From the NCBI RefSeq assembly GCF_022267315.1, contig NZ_JAIKLE010000043.1:1-52600 (forward strand): a DNA stretch of 52,600 bases, in the 5' to 3' direction. Numbering within the stretch: the first letter of the stretch is position 1; each line of letters begins with the position of its first letter. Shown here in pieces: positions 35,679 through 45,478 of the stretch. The position numbers and the translations under genes are program-made. The notes beneath the pieces are model-generated. The model was not told where the DNA came from, made no database searches, and was given only the letters and a program-made list of their open reading frames with translations. Source of the DNA: Maribellus maritimus. Its GTDB lineage: Bacteria; Bacteroidota; Bacteroidia; Bacteroidales; Prolixibacteraceae.

Positions 35679-38600
35679 CTACATTTCTATATCCGGATTT
35701 TTTTGCTTTGAGAATAACTGTAAAACACCATTTGCATGACGGTAGTAATGTCCGCGAAGATCGCGGGAATATTCATCCAGAATTTGGTTTCCGACGTCAT
35801 TCATATCTCCACATTTAAACAAGGCTCTCCCCAAAATAAGTTCCCTGAGTGAATTATTTCTTGTACTTACATCATTTTTGTCGGGTGGAGCTATTTTTTT
35901 TGCGGTTTCAATATCCAGCATGGAATGCCCCCGAACTCCCGGCATTTGGAGCAGTTTGAAAAGAGGCTCAGCTCCTTCCTGATCAGCAATTGTTTCCAGT
36001 GCAATTGCAACTGCACGGAAATGAGAGAAGTGGCTTTCGGGTGTCAGCTTCTCAGCTAATCTGGCAATGGAAGGAATAGCTTCAATTTTTTTTGTTCTAC
36101 CCACTGCGATTATCAAACTGTCGAGATAACTTATACTTCTTCCGAACTGTCCCATTCCCCGGTAGTTCCATCCTTCATCCCAATCGTCGTAACTATCAAT
36201 TGCTTTTATTAAATCCTGCCAGCCGGTCGGATTTCCGAGCATTCCCAAAATACGTGCATAAACCAGTTTGTCGTTTTCATTTTGAGAAAAATGGTACTGG
36301 TCGGTCATTGCTGCTATACCTTTTTCCTGATCCCATAAGATAATTTCAAGGCCTTTCAAATCGTTTACAACTGTTTTCGCTGCCTCTTGAATTTTGCTCA
36401 TTGGCGGAGGATAATTGTCCACATCTGTAACAACATGTTCAGGTAAACTTCCAACCTTAACCAATTCTTTCTGTAATTTTTTTAAATTGATATAGCGGAT
36501 GTTTTGCTGGTTTGAAGCTGCCATCGCTGCGGCCCAGCCAACGGCATATCCCTGGTTTTGTAAACAGGGTTGCATCCGAATAACCGGCATTGCATCGCGG
36601 TGGGCACTGGCCCCTAAACCTGTAACAGCGATTCCTTCCAATCCTTTTGGTAAAAGCGCTCTGAAAGGAACAAAGGCTGTAACATCAACACCACTATGTT
36701 CAGGCGGTTTTAAAGAGAAAAACGGATCTTCTGTAAATCCGTGTGTATCGAAGGAGCTAAAATGAACCGAAATGGTATCGGGATATGTTCGTCCGTTATA
36801 CACATCCAGCACAGAAACAGTGAAGTCGCCGATCATCCTTCTTCGTTCACGGGTTTGCGGCATTTTACCGATATCGTATTGTTCGCTAAACTTATCTTTT
36901 GCGACAACAAAAGATCGCCAAACATCAAGCATGTCGGTGTCGTTAATAAATGTCCAATCGGTATTGTTATAAAAATCATTTGGATTTTTAAAAGGTAGTC
37001 CGGAGCCCTGAACGGCCACTGAGAGTCCGTCGGTATAACTGTAATCTGCGCCTGCTGCAACAGCGATATCAGCACTTCCCGAAGAATCAATCACTGTGCT
37101 CGCTAATACAACACCTTTTCCTTCAGGAGTGGCAACCACCACACCTTTAACCTTGCCATTATCTACATAGGCACCAATCCCCATCACGCCAAACCAGATA
37201 TCACCGCCGGCGTTTCGGATTTCTTTTCTGAAATATTCGGTTTTCCAGTCAAATACCCATTCTGCCAAAGAGCCTTTTTTTCTTGGATTATCAGGGCCCA
37301 TATTTTTTACTCCGTTATCGACAATATTTGTGTAGCCCTTGCGATAGCCATGATAATACCTGCCAATCATTCCCATTGTTCCAATTCCTCCAAGACCATG
37401 CATGTAGTCGATGACAAGGGTTTTGGCTCCATGTTTCGCAGCGCCAACACCGGCCGGAGCTCCTGCTGTTCCACCTCCCATTACCAGAACATCGTAAGTA
37501 CCCATAACTGGTAGGATAGTATCCTGCGCTTCAACATCTCCTTTATTTAAAGAGGGACGCAATCCTTCCAGTAATTCACCAACGTCACCTCTTGAAATAT
37601 TTGAACCGGCTTTACCCGGGATTTTTGGATTTTCTGCTGTTGCTAAAGTGCTCGCTATTATAGCAGCCTCATTACCAATCCGTTCTCCGATTCTGATAAG
37701 TTTACCGGGTTCCAAAAGTGTTTCTGATGCGTCTAAACTGAGATTTGCACTCCCGCTCAATACAAAAACATTATCGATTTTTCGGGGTTGAAAAACTTTA
37801 ATATTGATTTTATCCGAATCTACATCTGCATTATTCCAACGTTTTTGGCCAAGCAGTTTATCTGGCGGATTTTGGAAAAGAAGATCGGCTGATTCAACCT
37901 GATTTGCATCCCAGGTTAAATCGCGAAAAACTTGTTCTGCTTTCGCAAAAGATGCCCAACTTCCGTCTTTCATTTCAACAGGGCAGGTATATTCGATTGC
38001 ATTGTAACGAATGTCAGTTTCCGAGAAAGAACTGTCATTTGCACTTCCTTTTGAAGCCCAGCTGACACGAACGACATCTTTATATATTTTTGATTTCAAG
38101 CCGGGAATATCTTCTTTTAAATCGTTTCCGACGACTGTAAATTTAAAATTTTGTTTTCCTGCAGGATAAACTCCAAATTTTGCCCCGGTCATCCGCGCAA
38201 CCAGCGCACGTGGCGTTGCGTCAATAATAACTTTTGCGAGAATCGCCTGTCTCCCCGAGCGGTTGGCAATAACTACACCAGCTGGTTCTCCGTTTTTTCC
38301 GGTAATTATATCCGTTGTATAGCAAGAATATAAAAAATCGATATTGTTTTCAATGAGAACATTATCAAGTGTATGTTTTACATGAAGCTGAGTGGGGATC
38401 CCGTTGCCAAATATTTTATTTCCCAGTTCGGTTTTTGTAACACTTTGGTCTTTGGGCCACAACCGGAAAGTACCACAGACATCTTCTCCCAAATAAGGTT
38501 CCTGAGCAGCCAGAAATACTCTCGCACCGGCTCTGGAAGCCTCAACCGCTGCGGCAACACCTGCGAGAGAGCCGCCTATCACTACGACGTCAACATCGTA

Positions 38601-38744
38601 AGCAACGGGGATTCGTCTTTTTGACTGGTGACAATAATCGTAGTTTTCAGAGTTTATATCAGTTGAATGGAATGCAAATGCGCTCCTGGTTAAAACAAAC
38701 GCAGAACCTGCTGCGGTGGTTTTTATAAAGTTTCGTCGTTTCAC
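35679..38744 (-). CDS. Tat-exported FAD-dependent oxidoreductase with two flavin-binding folds and HEAT-like tail
   Basis: I start it at the GTG at 38744, giving 1021 residues beginning with a twin-arginine leader (KRRNFIKTTAAG then a hydrophobic stretch). The open frame continues upstream to 38921, but that part overlaps cstA and lacks family character. The first FAD_oxidored-type Rossmann motif is VVVIGGSLAGVAAAVEASRAG. A second follows near residue 415 (VLVMGGGTAGAPAGVGAAKHG, then a GLGGIGTMG loop). The last 150-200 residues hold repeated helical segments (IPSIARLAEKL, AVAIALETIAD, LGRALFKCGD) resembling HEAT/PBS-type repeats. It probably acts in the periplasm or envelope; the substrate is unknown. 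It is the last gene of the SusCD-led run. Confidence 0.85.
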   Translation of the reverse strand: MKRRNFIKTTAAGSAFVLTRSAFAFHSTDINSENYDYCHQSKRRIPVAYDVDVVVIGGSLAGVAAAVEASRAGARVFLAAQEPYLGEDVCGTFRLWPKDQSVTKTELGNKIFGNGIPTQLHVKHTLDNVLIENNIDFLYSCYTTDIITGKNGEPAGVVIANRSGRQAILAKVIIDATPRALVARMTGAKFGVYPAGKQNFKFTVVGNDLKEDIPGLKSKIYKDVVRVSWASKGSANDSSFSETDIRYNAIEYTCPVEMKDGSWASFAKAEQVFRDLTWDANQVESADLLFQNPPDKLLGQKRWNNADVDSDKINIKVFQPRKIDNVFVLSGSANLSLDASETLLEPGKLIRIGERIGNEAAIIASTLATAENPKIPGKAGSNISRGDVGELLEGLRPSLNKGDVEAQDTILPVMGTYDVLVMGGGTAGAPAGVGAAKHGAKTLVIDYMHGLGGIGTMGMIGRYYHGYRKGYTNIVDNGVKNMGPDNPRKKGSLAEWVFDWKTEYFRKEIRNAGGDIWFGVMGIGAYVDNGKVKGVVVATPEGKGVVLASTVIDSSGSADIAVAAGADYSYTDGLSVAVQGSGLPFKNPNDFYNNTDWTFINDTDMLDVWRSFVVAKDKFSEQYDIGKMPQTRERRRMIGDFTVSVLDVYNGRTYPDTISVHFSSFDTHGFTEDPFFSLKPPEHSGVDVTAFVPFRALLPKGLEGIAVTGLGASAHRDAMPVIRMQPCLQNQGYAVGWAAAMAASNQQNIRYINLKKLQKELVKVGSLPEHVVTDVDNYPPPMSKIQEAAKTVVNDLKGLEIILWDQEKGIAAMTDQYHFSQNENDKLVYARILGMLGNPTGWQDLIKAIDSYDDWDEGWNYRGMGQFGRSISYLDSLIIAVGRTKKIEAIPSIARLAEKLTPESHFSHFRAVAIALETIADQEGAEPLFKLLQMPGVRGHSMLDIETAKKIAPPDKNDVSTRNNSLRELILGRALFKCGDMNDVGNQILDEYSRDLRGHYYRHANGVLQLFSKQKNPDIEM

Positions 38745-38790
38745 AATAAATTGGTTTAAGTTGTTTACTAAATTTTTCCGTTTGGAGGTT

Positions 38791-40233
38791 TTAAGCCTGT
38801 GCTGGTATCCTGTTGAAGTAGTTTCTTTTGTATACAAAAAATGCGACCAAGGAAATAACTGATAAAAGTGCACCGATTGGGTAAGCAATTTCTTTTGAAA
38901 GTGAAAAACCTTCCGGAGCAAAAAGCAGATAAGTCGTTGTAACTGCAGTCATAAAAACTGCCGGAATCAGGGTAATCCAATAAAGTCTTTTTTGTTGAAC
39001 AAGAAATACGGTGATGGTCCACAAAACAATCATTGCTAGTGTTTGGTTTGACCATGCAAAATACCGCCAGATAATACTAAAGTCGATTTGAGTTAAAAAG
39101 AATCCAATGGCAAAGAGGGGAACGCTCACAAAAAGCCTGTTTTTTACTGGCCCCTGATTGTATTTCATAAAATCGGCGACGATTAAACGTGCACTGCGGA
39201 AAGCTGTATCTCCCGATGTGATAGGCGCAGCAACTACGCCCAATAAAGCCAGAATACCACCAAATTTACCAAGGAGTGAGTTTGAAATATCATTTACTAC
39301 TACCGCAGCATTGCCGCCGTTGGAAGCCATTGTTTCGTTCAATTCTCTTATTCCGCCAAAAAAGCTCATGCTAATTGCTGCCCATATTAAGGCGACAACA
39401 CCTTCCGAAATCATCGCACCGTAAAATACCCGTCGTCCAAGTTTTTCATTTGTCAAACAACGCGCCATCAGTGGAGATTGTGTAGCATGAAATCCTGAAA
39501 TAGCACCACATGCGATGGTTATAAATAACATGGGGAAAATGGGAAATTTATCGCTGTTATTGTGATAATTGTGAATGTTTGACAAGTTTAATTCCGGAAT
39601 ATGATATCCTTTTACAAAAAGCGCTATAATTAAACCAACAGCCATAAAAAGAAGCGACAAGCCAAATATGGGATAAACACGGCCAATAATTTTATCGATT
39701 GGAAGCATCGTTGCCAACAGATAATAAACAAAAACAATCCACACCCAGAAGGTCGCTGAGGCAAACCCCGGTGTTAAACCTGCCAGAATATTTGCAGGGC
39801 CCATAATAAAAACTGCACCAACAAGAATCATCAGTAGAACTGTGAAACCACGCATAAATTGTTTTGTGCCTGTTCCTAGGTAAATACCAACAATCTCGGT
39901 TATACTCAGACCATTATGTTTTATCGAGAGCATTCCTGAAAAGTAATCGTGAACAGCTCCGGCAAAAACAGAACCCAGAACGATCCACAGAAATGCTACC
40001 GGCCCCCACATGGCTCCGGCAACTGCACCAAAAATAGGACCCAGTCCGGCAATATTTAGAAATTGAATCAGAAATATTTTCCACCATTTCAACGGAACAT
40101 AATCTACTCCGTCGTTCATGGTGAATGCAGGAGTTTTTCGGTTGCCGTCCACATCTGCGTATCTTTCCACAAATCGGGAATAGAAAAAATAGCCCAATAT
40201 CAAAGTAACCAGTCCTGCAAAAAAAGTAATCAT
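38791..40233 (-). CDS. cstA: CstA-family inner-membrane transporter (carbon starvation protein)
   Basis: The 480-residue membrane protein has at least 12 hydrophobic segments and the CstA hallmarks: NDGVDYVPL followed by FLNIAGLGPIFGAVAGAMWG near the N-terminus, the HDYFSGMLSIKHNG motif, and GFHATQSPLMARCL in the middle. In E. coli the family (CstA, BtsT) transports pyruvate and possibly peptides using ion gradients. It is shorter than E. coli CstA (about 700 residues), as is usual for Bacteroidota versions. It lies between oxidoreductase genes, 20 bp after one and 46 bp before the other, so it is likely cotranscribed and may import an oxidation product. Confidence 0.88.
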   Translation of the reverse strand: MITFFAGLVTLILGYFFYSRFVERYADVDGNRKTPAFTMNDGVDYVPLKWWKIFLIQFLNIAGLGPIFGAVAGAMWGPVAFLWIVLGSVFAGAVHDYFSGMLSIKHNGLSITEIVGIYLGTGTKQFMRGFTVLLMILVGAVFIMGPANILAGLTPGFASATFWVWIVFVYYLLATMLPIDKIIGRVYPIFGLSLLFMAVGLIIALFVKGYHIPELNLSNIHNYHNNSDKFPIFPMLFITIACGAISGFHATQSPLMARCLTNEKLGRRVFYGAMISEGVVALIWAAISMSFFGGIRELNETMASNGGNAAVVVNDISNSLLGKFGGILALLGVVAAPITSGDTAFRSARLIVADFMKYNQGPVKNRLFVSVPLFAIGFFLTQIDFSIIWRYFAWSNQTLAMIVLWTITVFLVQQKRLYWITLIPAVFMTAVTTTYLLFAPEGFSLSKEIAYPIGALLSVISLVAFFVYKRNYFNRIPAQA

Positions 40234-40253
40234 AGTACGAGGATTAAATATTC

Positions 40254-41897
40254 TTATTTTGTTAAAATTTGTTTTCGGGTTTCAAGTTCGGTTTTTAATT
40301 CTGAATAATCAACATCCTGTACCGGAATGTTTTTATCAATTGCCATACCTGCTGCAACAGCAGCTGATTGTCCGAGTATCATAAAAACGGGTTCCATTCT
40401 TATAGAACCAAAAGCAATATGGCTGCTCGATACACAAACAGGAACCAGAAGGTTGGTACATTCCTCTTTTTTGGGAATAAGTGAGCCGTAAGAAATAGAG
40501 TAGGGAGGGGCTCCTACACCGATATCTCCTTCGTTTTGTACATAGCCTTCGGGAGTTATATATCGTTGTACATTGTGCGAATCCATAGCGTAAGATCCCA
40601 TGCCAACCGGACGCGGAACTTCACGTTTACTTAGTACATCGTTTTCTGTTGTTACATAATCGCCAATCATTCTGCGTGCTTCACGAACATAGATTTGATG
40701 AGGCCAGTTTCCATTGTCTGAAAATTCGTCTTTTGCCAGTCCCCAGGTAGCCATTTCTGTCCGGATATCTTCCGGTACCCGAGGGTCGTTGGCAACAAAC
40801 CAAAGCAATCCCATTTGATAATCAGTATGCTCCTGAATGATTTCTTTACGGCGTTCGTAACTACCCTCGGGATAATCGTAATTCATTCCAATATTATCGC
40901 TGCTGAACGGGCCATGGTTATTGGTATCAGTTTTCCAGTTGGGGATGGCATCAAATTTCTGAAACCAGTCTTTTCTACCTGTTTCAAACATCCGAACTAA
41001 AAGCTCATATTGTTCCGAATCGTAGCTGGCAGGTTTGGGGAATGGCACGCGGTTTTCGTCGTGGTTGGTCATGCACATGCGAAAACAGTAGGCTTGAATT
41101 TTGTCATCGCCGGCTCCATATTCGCCCGGATCTTCGGTTGAAATTCTTGGAAGTACTCCACTGGAAGGGTCTCCGGGAACTTTGTATGGCGATATTTTTT
41201 CCCTAAACCAATGTTGGTGATGCAAAACTCCGGTTTGTACTCCGTTCCATTTTTCATTGTAGGTATCCATACTTTCTCTTCCAACATGATAACTTACTCC
41301 AGATGAAGCCATTAGATCACCTTCGTAGGATGCGTCGATAAATATTTTTCCTTTGAATATTTTTCCTGAAAGTGTTTTAAAGGAAATGATTTTTCCGTCT
41401 TCTATTTCGACGCCATTTTTCCTATCCAGCCATTCGTCGCGATAAATGGTGAGGTCGTTTTCCGCAACAAAATCTTCAAAGACCTGTTCGGCCACATGAG
41501 GTTCAAAAATCCACATGGTGCGGTTTTCTCCATCCATGGCAATTGTACCCTGGCCTTTATTTCCGTATTCCGAATGTTTTTGCCATGTCCATGCTGAGGA
41601 ATCATTGTAATGCAGCCAAACCCGGTGATAAAATTCGCGCGATAATCCACCGATGGTTGATTTGTCTCCTGTATCAGTGTATCCTAAACCACCGGAAGTT
41701 AATCCACCTAAATGTTTATCGGGTGAAACTATAATTACCGATTTCCCCGACTGGGCAACTTCTACAGCGGCAATTACAGCTGATGAAGTGCCACCGTAAA
41801 CGATAACATCGGCATTAAGAGAATTTTCAGTCTCTTGCGGAGATTTACATCCAAAAACAAAAAAAGATAGCAGGGCAATTGTAATTATTTGCTTCAT
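40254..41897 (-). CDS. exported FAD-dependent oxidoreductase, lipoprotein (copy 1)
   Basis: The 547-residue precursor has a lipoprotein signal ending LSFFVFGCKSP (Cys near residue 17). A dinucleotide-binding motif follows at about residue 30 (VIVYGGTSSAVIAAVEVAQ), then the GGLTSGGLGYTD loop of the FAD_oxidored family (PF12831 type). Other conserved features shared with its neighbours are an ARRMIGDYV segment, MGSYAMDSHNVQRY and the C-terminal [21 protein letters not shown] flavin-site motif. It is very similar to the adjacent gene at 41942-43642, a recent tandem duplicate. Family members are often mislabelled xanthan lyase; no lyase fold is visible. The substrate is unknown. Confidence 0.87.
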   Translation of the reverse strand: MKQIITIALLSFFVFGCKSPQETENSLNADVIVYGGTSSAVIAAVEVAQSGKSVIIVSPDKHLGGLTSGGLGYTDTGDKSTIGGLSREFYHRVWLHYNDSSAWTWQKHSEYGNKGQGTIAMDGENRTMWIFEPHVAEQVFEDFVAENDLTIYRDEWLDRKNGVEIEDGKIISFKTLSGKIFKGKIFIDASYEGDLMASSGVSYHVGRESMDTYNEKWNGVQTGVLHHQHWFREKISPYKVPGDPSSGVLPRISTEDPGEYGAGDDKIQAYCFRMCMTNHDENRVPFPKPASYDSEQYELLVRMFETGRKDWFQKFDAIPNWKTDTNNHGPFSSDNIGMNYDYPEGSYERRKEIIQEHTDYQMGLLWFVANDPRVPEDIRTEMATWGLAKDEFSDNGNWPHQIYVREARRMIGDYVTTENDVLSKREVPRPVGMGSYAMDSHNVQRYITPEGYVQNEGDIGVGAPPYSISYGSLIPKKEECTNLLVPVCVSSSHIAFGSIRMEPVFMILGQSAAVAAGMAIDKNIPVQDVDYSELKTELETRKQILTK

Positions 41898-41941
41898 GAG
41901 ATTCTATTTTGATTGGTTATTTTAAAGTAAATTATAATGTG

Positions 41942-43642
41942 CTAATTTTGATTTAATAAATTATTCAAATCTAAAACTTGTTTTTTACTTTCCAGCTTTT
42001 TTCTTAATTCAGAGTACGGCACATCCTGCACTGCACAATCTGAATCAATTGCAATTACCGCTGCAACTGCGGCTGACTGTCCGAGAATCATAAATACCGG
42101 TTCCATTCGAATAGACCCAAATGCTATGTGACTGCTGGAAACACAAACAGGAACCAATAGATTCGAACATTCTTCTTTTTTGGGAATAATTGAGCCATAG
42201 GATATTGAATAGGGCGCTTTAATTTTTATACCAATATCACCCTCGTTCTGGACATTTCCATCAGGTTTTGTATATCTCTGAACATTATGAGAGTCCATTG
42301 AATAAGACCCCATTCCAATTGGTCTGGGTACTTCGCGTTTTAATAGTATATCATTTTCAGTGGTTACGTATTCGCCAATCATCCTTCGGGCTTCGCGTAC
42401 GTATATCTGGTGAGGCCAATTTTCATTATCTGTAAATTCATCCTTGGCCAGCCCCCATTTTTGCATTTCTTTTTTCACTTCATCAGGAACCCTGGGGTCG
42501 TTTGCAACAAACCAGTAAAGTCCCATTTGATAGGTTTTGTGTTCTTCAATTATCTCCTTTCTTCGTTCGTAACTACCTTCGGGATAATCATAATTCAGGC
42601 CAATATTATCACTACTTACCGGGCCCCTGTTGTTGGTATCTGTTTTTCTGTTTGGAAGCATGTCGAATTTACCAATATAGCTATATATATCTGTCCAACC
42701 GGCTTCAAAAACCCTTAAAAGTAATTCGTAGTCTAAGGGATTATAATTTTCCGGTTTTTTAAAGCGGATACTATTTTTCGGAATGTCTGTCATACAAATT
42801 CGGAAACAATAAGCTTGAATTTTATCATCAGCTGCGCCATATTCGCCCGGATGCTCTTCTGAAATCCTTGGAAGCACGCCGGAGGCTGGATCTCCTGAAA
42901 TTTTATATGGGGATATATCAGATTTAAAATAGTGCATGTGGTGCAAAATTCCTGTCTGGACTCCATTCCAGTTCTCGTTGTAGGTGGCATTACTTTCTCT
43001 TCCGACGTGATAACTTACTTTTGCAGAAGCCATTAAGTCGCCTTCGTAGGTAGCATCAATAAAAACTTTTCCCTTAAAAGTTTTTCCTGAAAGTGTTGTA
43101 ATTGAAATTATGTCAGAACCCGACTTTAAAACACCATTTTCCCTATTTAGCCATTCGTCACGGTAAATTTCAATTTTGTTTTCAGAAATATATTCCTCAA
43201 AAATATCCTCTGCCACATGCGGTTCAAAAGCCCATAATGTGCGTTTGTTGCCGTCAATGGCCGGATTTCCTTGCGCCCGATTCCCGAATTCACTTTTTTG
43301 CTGCCATTTCCATGATCCTGCATTGTCATAGTATTTCCAAACATGGTGATAAAATTCGCGTGTGAGTCCTCCAATTGCTTCTTTCTTTCCTGCATCTGTC
43401 CATCCAAGGCCACCGGAAGTTAAACCTCCCAAATGCACATCCGGAGAAACCATAATTACTGATTTGCCAGACTGTGCTAGTTCAACGGCAGCAATCACTG
43501 CTGATGAGGTTCCTCCGTAAATAATAACATCGGCCGAATAGAAATTTTGATCTACGTTCTGACAACTTATTAGGCTAATCGTAATGAGTATAAGTGATAT
43601 ATTTAAAGTTGTAATGCTATTTTTATTCGTAGCGTTTTTCAT
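41942..43642 (-). CDS. exported FAD-dependent oxidoreductase, lipoprotein (copy 2)
   Basis: The 566-residue precursor starts with a signal peptide ending ILITISLISCQN (lipobox, Cys near residue 27), then VIIYGGTSSAVIAAVELAQ and the GGLTSGGLGWTDAG flavin loop. Long stretches match copy 1 at 40254, including the Tyr-rich SYHVGRES and the ARRMIGEYVTTEND region; conservation is high along the whole length. Differences concentrate at the signal peptide and around an insertion near residue 310 (SYIGKFDMLP). It is probably anchored in the envelope and oxidises a related substrate. The 44-bp gap to copy 1 suggests one transcript. Confidence 0.87.
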   Translation of the reverse strand: MKNATNKNSITTLNISLILITISLISCQNVDQNFYSADVIIYGGTSSAVIAAVELAQSGKSVIMVSPDVHLGGLTSGGLGWTDAGKKEAIGGLTREFYHHVWKYYDNAGSWKWQQKSEFGNRAQGNPAIDGNKRTLWAFEPHVAEDIFEEYISENKIEIYRDEWLNRENGVLKSGSDIISITTLSGKTFKGKVFIDATYEGDLMASAKVSYHVGRESNATYNENWNGVQTGILHHMHYFKSDISPYKISGDPASGVLPRISEEHPGEYGAADDKIQAYCFRICMTDIPKNSIRFKKPENYNPLDYELLLRVFEAGWTDIYSYIGKFDMLPNRKTDTNNRGPVSSDNIGLNYDYPEGSYERRKEIIEEHKTYQMGLYWFVANDPRVPDEVKKEMQKWGLAKDEFTDNENWPHQIYVREARRMIGEYVTTENDILLKREVPRPIGMGSYSMDSHNVQRYTKPDGNVQNEGDIGIKIKAPYSISYGSIIPKKEECSNLLVPVCVSSSHIAFGSIRMEPVFMILGQSAAVAAVIAIDSDCAVQDVPYSELRKKLESKKQVLDLNNLLNQN

Positions 43643-43714
43643 TTAGTGGCGTTGTTTATAAATTAGAGACAAACATTCAGTTATTAAAATGAATATATTC
43701 GACAATCGTACAAA

Positions 43715-45415
43715 TTATGGTATATGTTTTAATACCTGTTTATCTTTTAGGAGAAGGTTTTTAAGCGTTAAGTAATTAATATTTTGCACTTCGACATTGT
43801 TATCGATAGAGAGAGAGGCAGCACTTGCAGCCGATTGCCCAAGCACCATAAAAACCGGCTCCATACGAATAGAACCGAATGCGATATGACTTGCGCTAAC
43901 GCACACAGGAATCAACAAGTTTGAACATTCGTTTTTATGTGGAACAATGGATTTGTAACTGATTGGATAGGGAGGAAAACCATGCGCTTCTACATTTCCC
44001 TCATTTTGAACAAAGCCATTGGCATCAACATAACGTTTTACCTGGTGTGAATCCATACCGTAAGCTGCCATGCCAATCGGGTCGTCAACTATTTCAATTC
44101 CTTCACAATTTTTTTGGGTCATTACATAATCACTTATCATCCTTCTTGCTTCTCTTACATACAACTGCTGTTGCCATCCATCTTCTCTTTCATATTCGTC
44201 TTTACAGGTTCCCCATTTCGAAACTTCATCTCTTACTTTTTTGGGAATTCTGGGATGATAGGCTAGTGTCCACATCAGTCCCTGCTGATAGCTTCTGTGG
44301 CGCTCGATAATTTTTTCTCTTTCTTCGTAAGATGCTTCCGGGTAATCCCAGTTTTGACCAATAAAATCGGTTGAAAATCCTTTTTGGTTATTTGTGTCGG
44401 TTTTTCGGTTGGGCATTTTAGAATTGATCCATGGAACCAAGGGGTCGCCGTAAGGGTACATCTTTTCTATCGGGCCATCTGCAGCTTCATAATTGCGGAA
44501 AAGAAGTTCGTAATCCAGTTCGTTGTAATTTCCCGGCTTTTGAAAAGGAATGCGGTTTTCCGGCGCATCGGTCAAAGTCATTCGAAAACAATAAGCCTGG
44601 ATCCCTTTGTCTCCACTTCCATCAATGCCGGGGCCGCCTTTTACGATAAAAGGAAGCAGCCCGCTCGAAGGGTTTCCTTTAACAATATAGGGATCTACTC
44701 CATCAATAAAATTATGATGAACACTATTTTTTGAAACTGTACCACGAATTGTAATTCCAATATCATTGGCCTGGATACCGTTTAAAGTTTCGCCATATTG
44801 TTTATTTGGTTCCCGCCCAACAGTATAACTCACTCCGGCAACAGCCATTAAATCTCCTTCATAAGTGGCATCAATAAACATTTTTCCTTTATACAATTTT
44901 CCACTTTCCATCTCAATTTCGACAATTTTTGCACCTTCTTTTTTTACCCCGTTTTTTCGGTTGAGGCGTTCTTCATAAACCAGTTCAATGCTTTCCTTAT
45001 CCATCATTTCTTTATAGACGTTTAATGCAGCGGAGGGCTCGAATGTCCACATCGCATCTTCACCACTTTGATTTCTTGACTGGCTGTAATCTTCCTTTTC
45101 TTGCCACTTCCAGTTTCCTGGATTATCGTAATATTTTTTAATATTCTGATAGAATTCACGCGAAATTCCGCCAATCACCTGTTTATTTCCTATGTCTGTT
45201 GCCCCAAGACCGCCGGTGGTCAATCCACCTATGCGTCGTGATGTTTCAATAAGCAAAACCGACTTGCCCATTCTTGATGCCTGTATAGCTGCAGAGATGC
45301 CTGCAGAAGTTCCACCATAAATAACGATATCGTATTCATTCTGGCTATTTATTTTTGGGACGTATAGGAAAAAGGAAAAGATGAAAAGCAGTAAAATATT
45401 TTTTTGTAAAATCAT
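43715..45415 (-). CDS. exported FAD-dependent oxidoreductase (copy 3, diverged)
   Basis: The 566-residue precursor has a Sec-type signal peptide ([20 protein letters not shown], mature start near INSQNEYD) without a lipobox Cys, so it is probably soluble in the periplasm or exported further. The flavin motifs are [21 protein letters not shown] and [14 protein letters not shown]. It shares the family core ([43 protein letters not shown]) but has an extra segment around [19 protein letters not shown]. It is clearly more distant than copies 1 and 2 are from each other. A strong terminator lies between susD and this gene. Confidence 0.87.
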   Translation of the reverse strand: MILQKNILLLFIFSFFLYVPKINSQNEYDIVIYGGTSAGISAAIQASRMGKSVLLIETSRRIGGLTTGGLGATDIGNKQVIGGISREFYQNIKKYYDNPGNWKWQEKEDYSQSRNQSGEDAMWTFEPSAALNVYKEMMDKESIELVYEERLNRKNGVKKEGAKIVEIEMESGKLYKGKMFIDATYEGDLMAVAGVSYTVGREPNKQYGETLNGIQANDIGITIRGTVSKNSVHHNFIDGVDPYIVKGNPSSGLLPFIVKGGPGIDGSGDKGIQAYCFRMTLTDAPENRIPFQKPGNYNELDYELLFRNYEAADGPIEKMYPYGDPLVPWINSKMPNRKTDTNNQKGFSTDFIGQNWDYPEASYEEREKIIERHRSYQQGLMWTLAYHPRIPKKVRDEVSKWGTCKDEYEREDGWQQQLYVREARRMISDYVMTQKNCEGIEIVDDPIGMAAYGMDSHQVKRYVDANGFVQNEGNVEAHGFPPYPISYKSIVPHKNECSNLLIPVCVSASHIAFGSIRMEPVFMVLGQSAASAASLSIDNNVEVQNINYLTLKNLLLKDKQVLKHIP

Positions 45416-45431
45416 AATTAGTTTATAAAAA

Positions 45432-45462
45432 AAAGGTTCTCCAGATATTCTGGAGAACCTTT
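45432..45462 (-). terminator. strong intrinsic terminator between susD and the oxidoreductase genes
   Basis: A perfect 14-bp stem (AAAGGTTCTCCAGA with TCTGGAGAACCTTT) has a 3-nt loop. Read on the minus strand it ends in an unbroken T-run. It lies 16 bp beyond the susD stop, so susCD transcripts probably end or are strongly reduced here. Confidence 0.88.
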
Positions 45463-45478
45463 AAGTAACTATACTAGA

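Noticed and set aside
38745..38921. Upstream extension of the Tat-exported oxidoreductase
   Set aside because: It overlaps cstA in another frame and lies before a complete twin-arginine signal that has its own GTG start.
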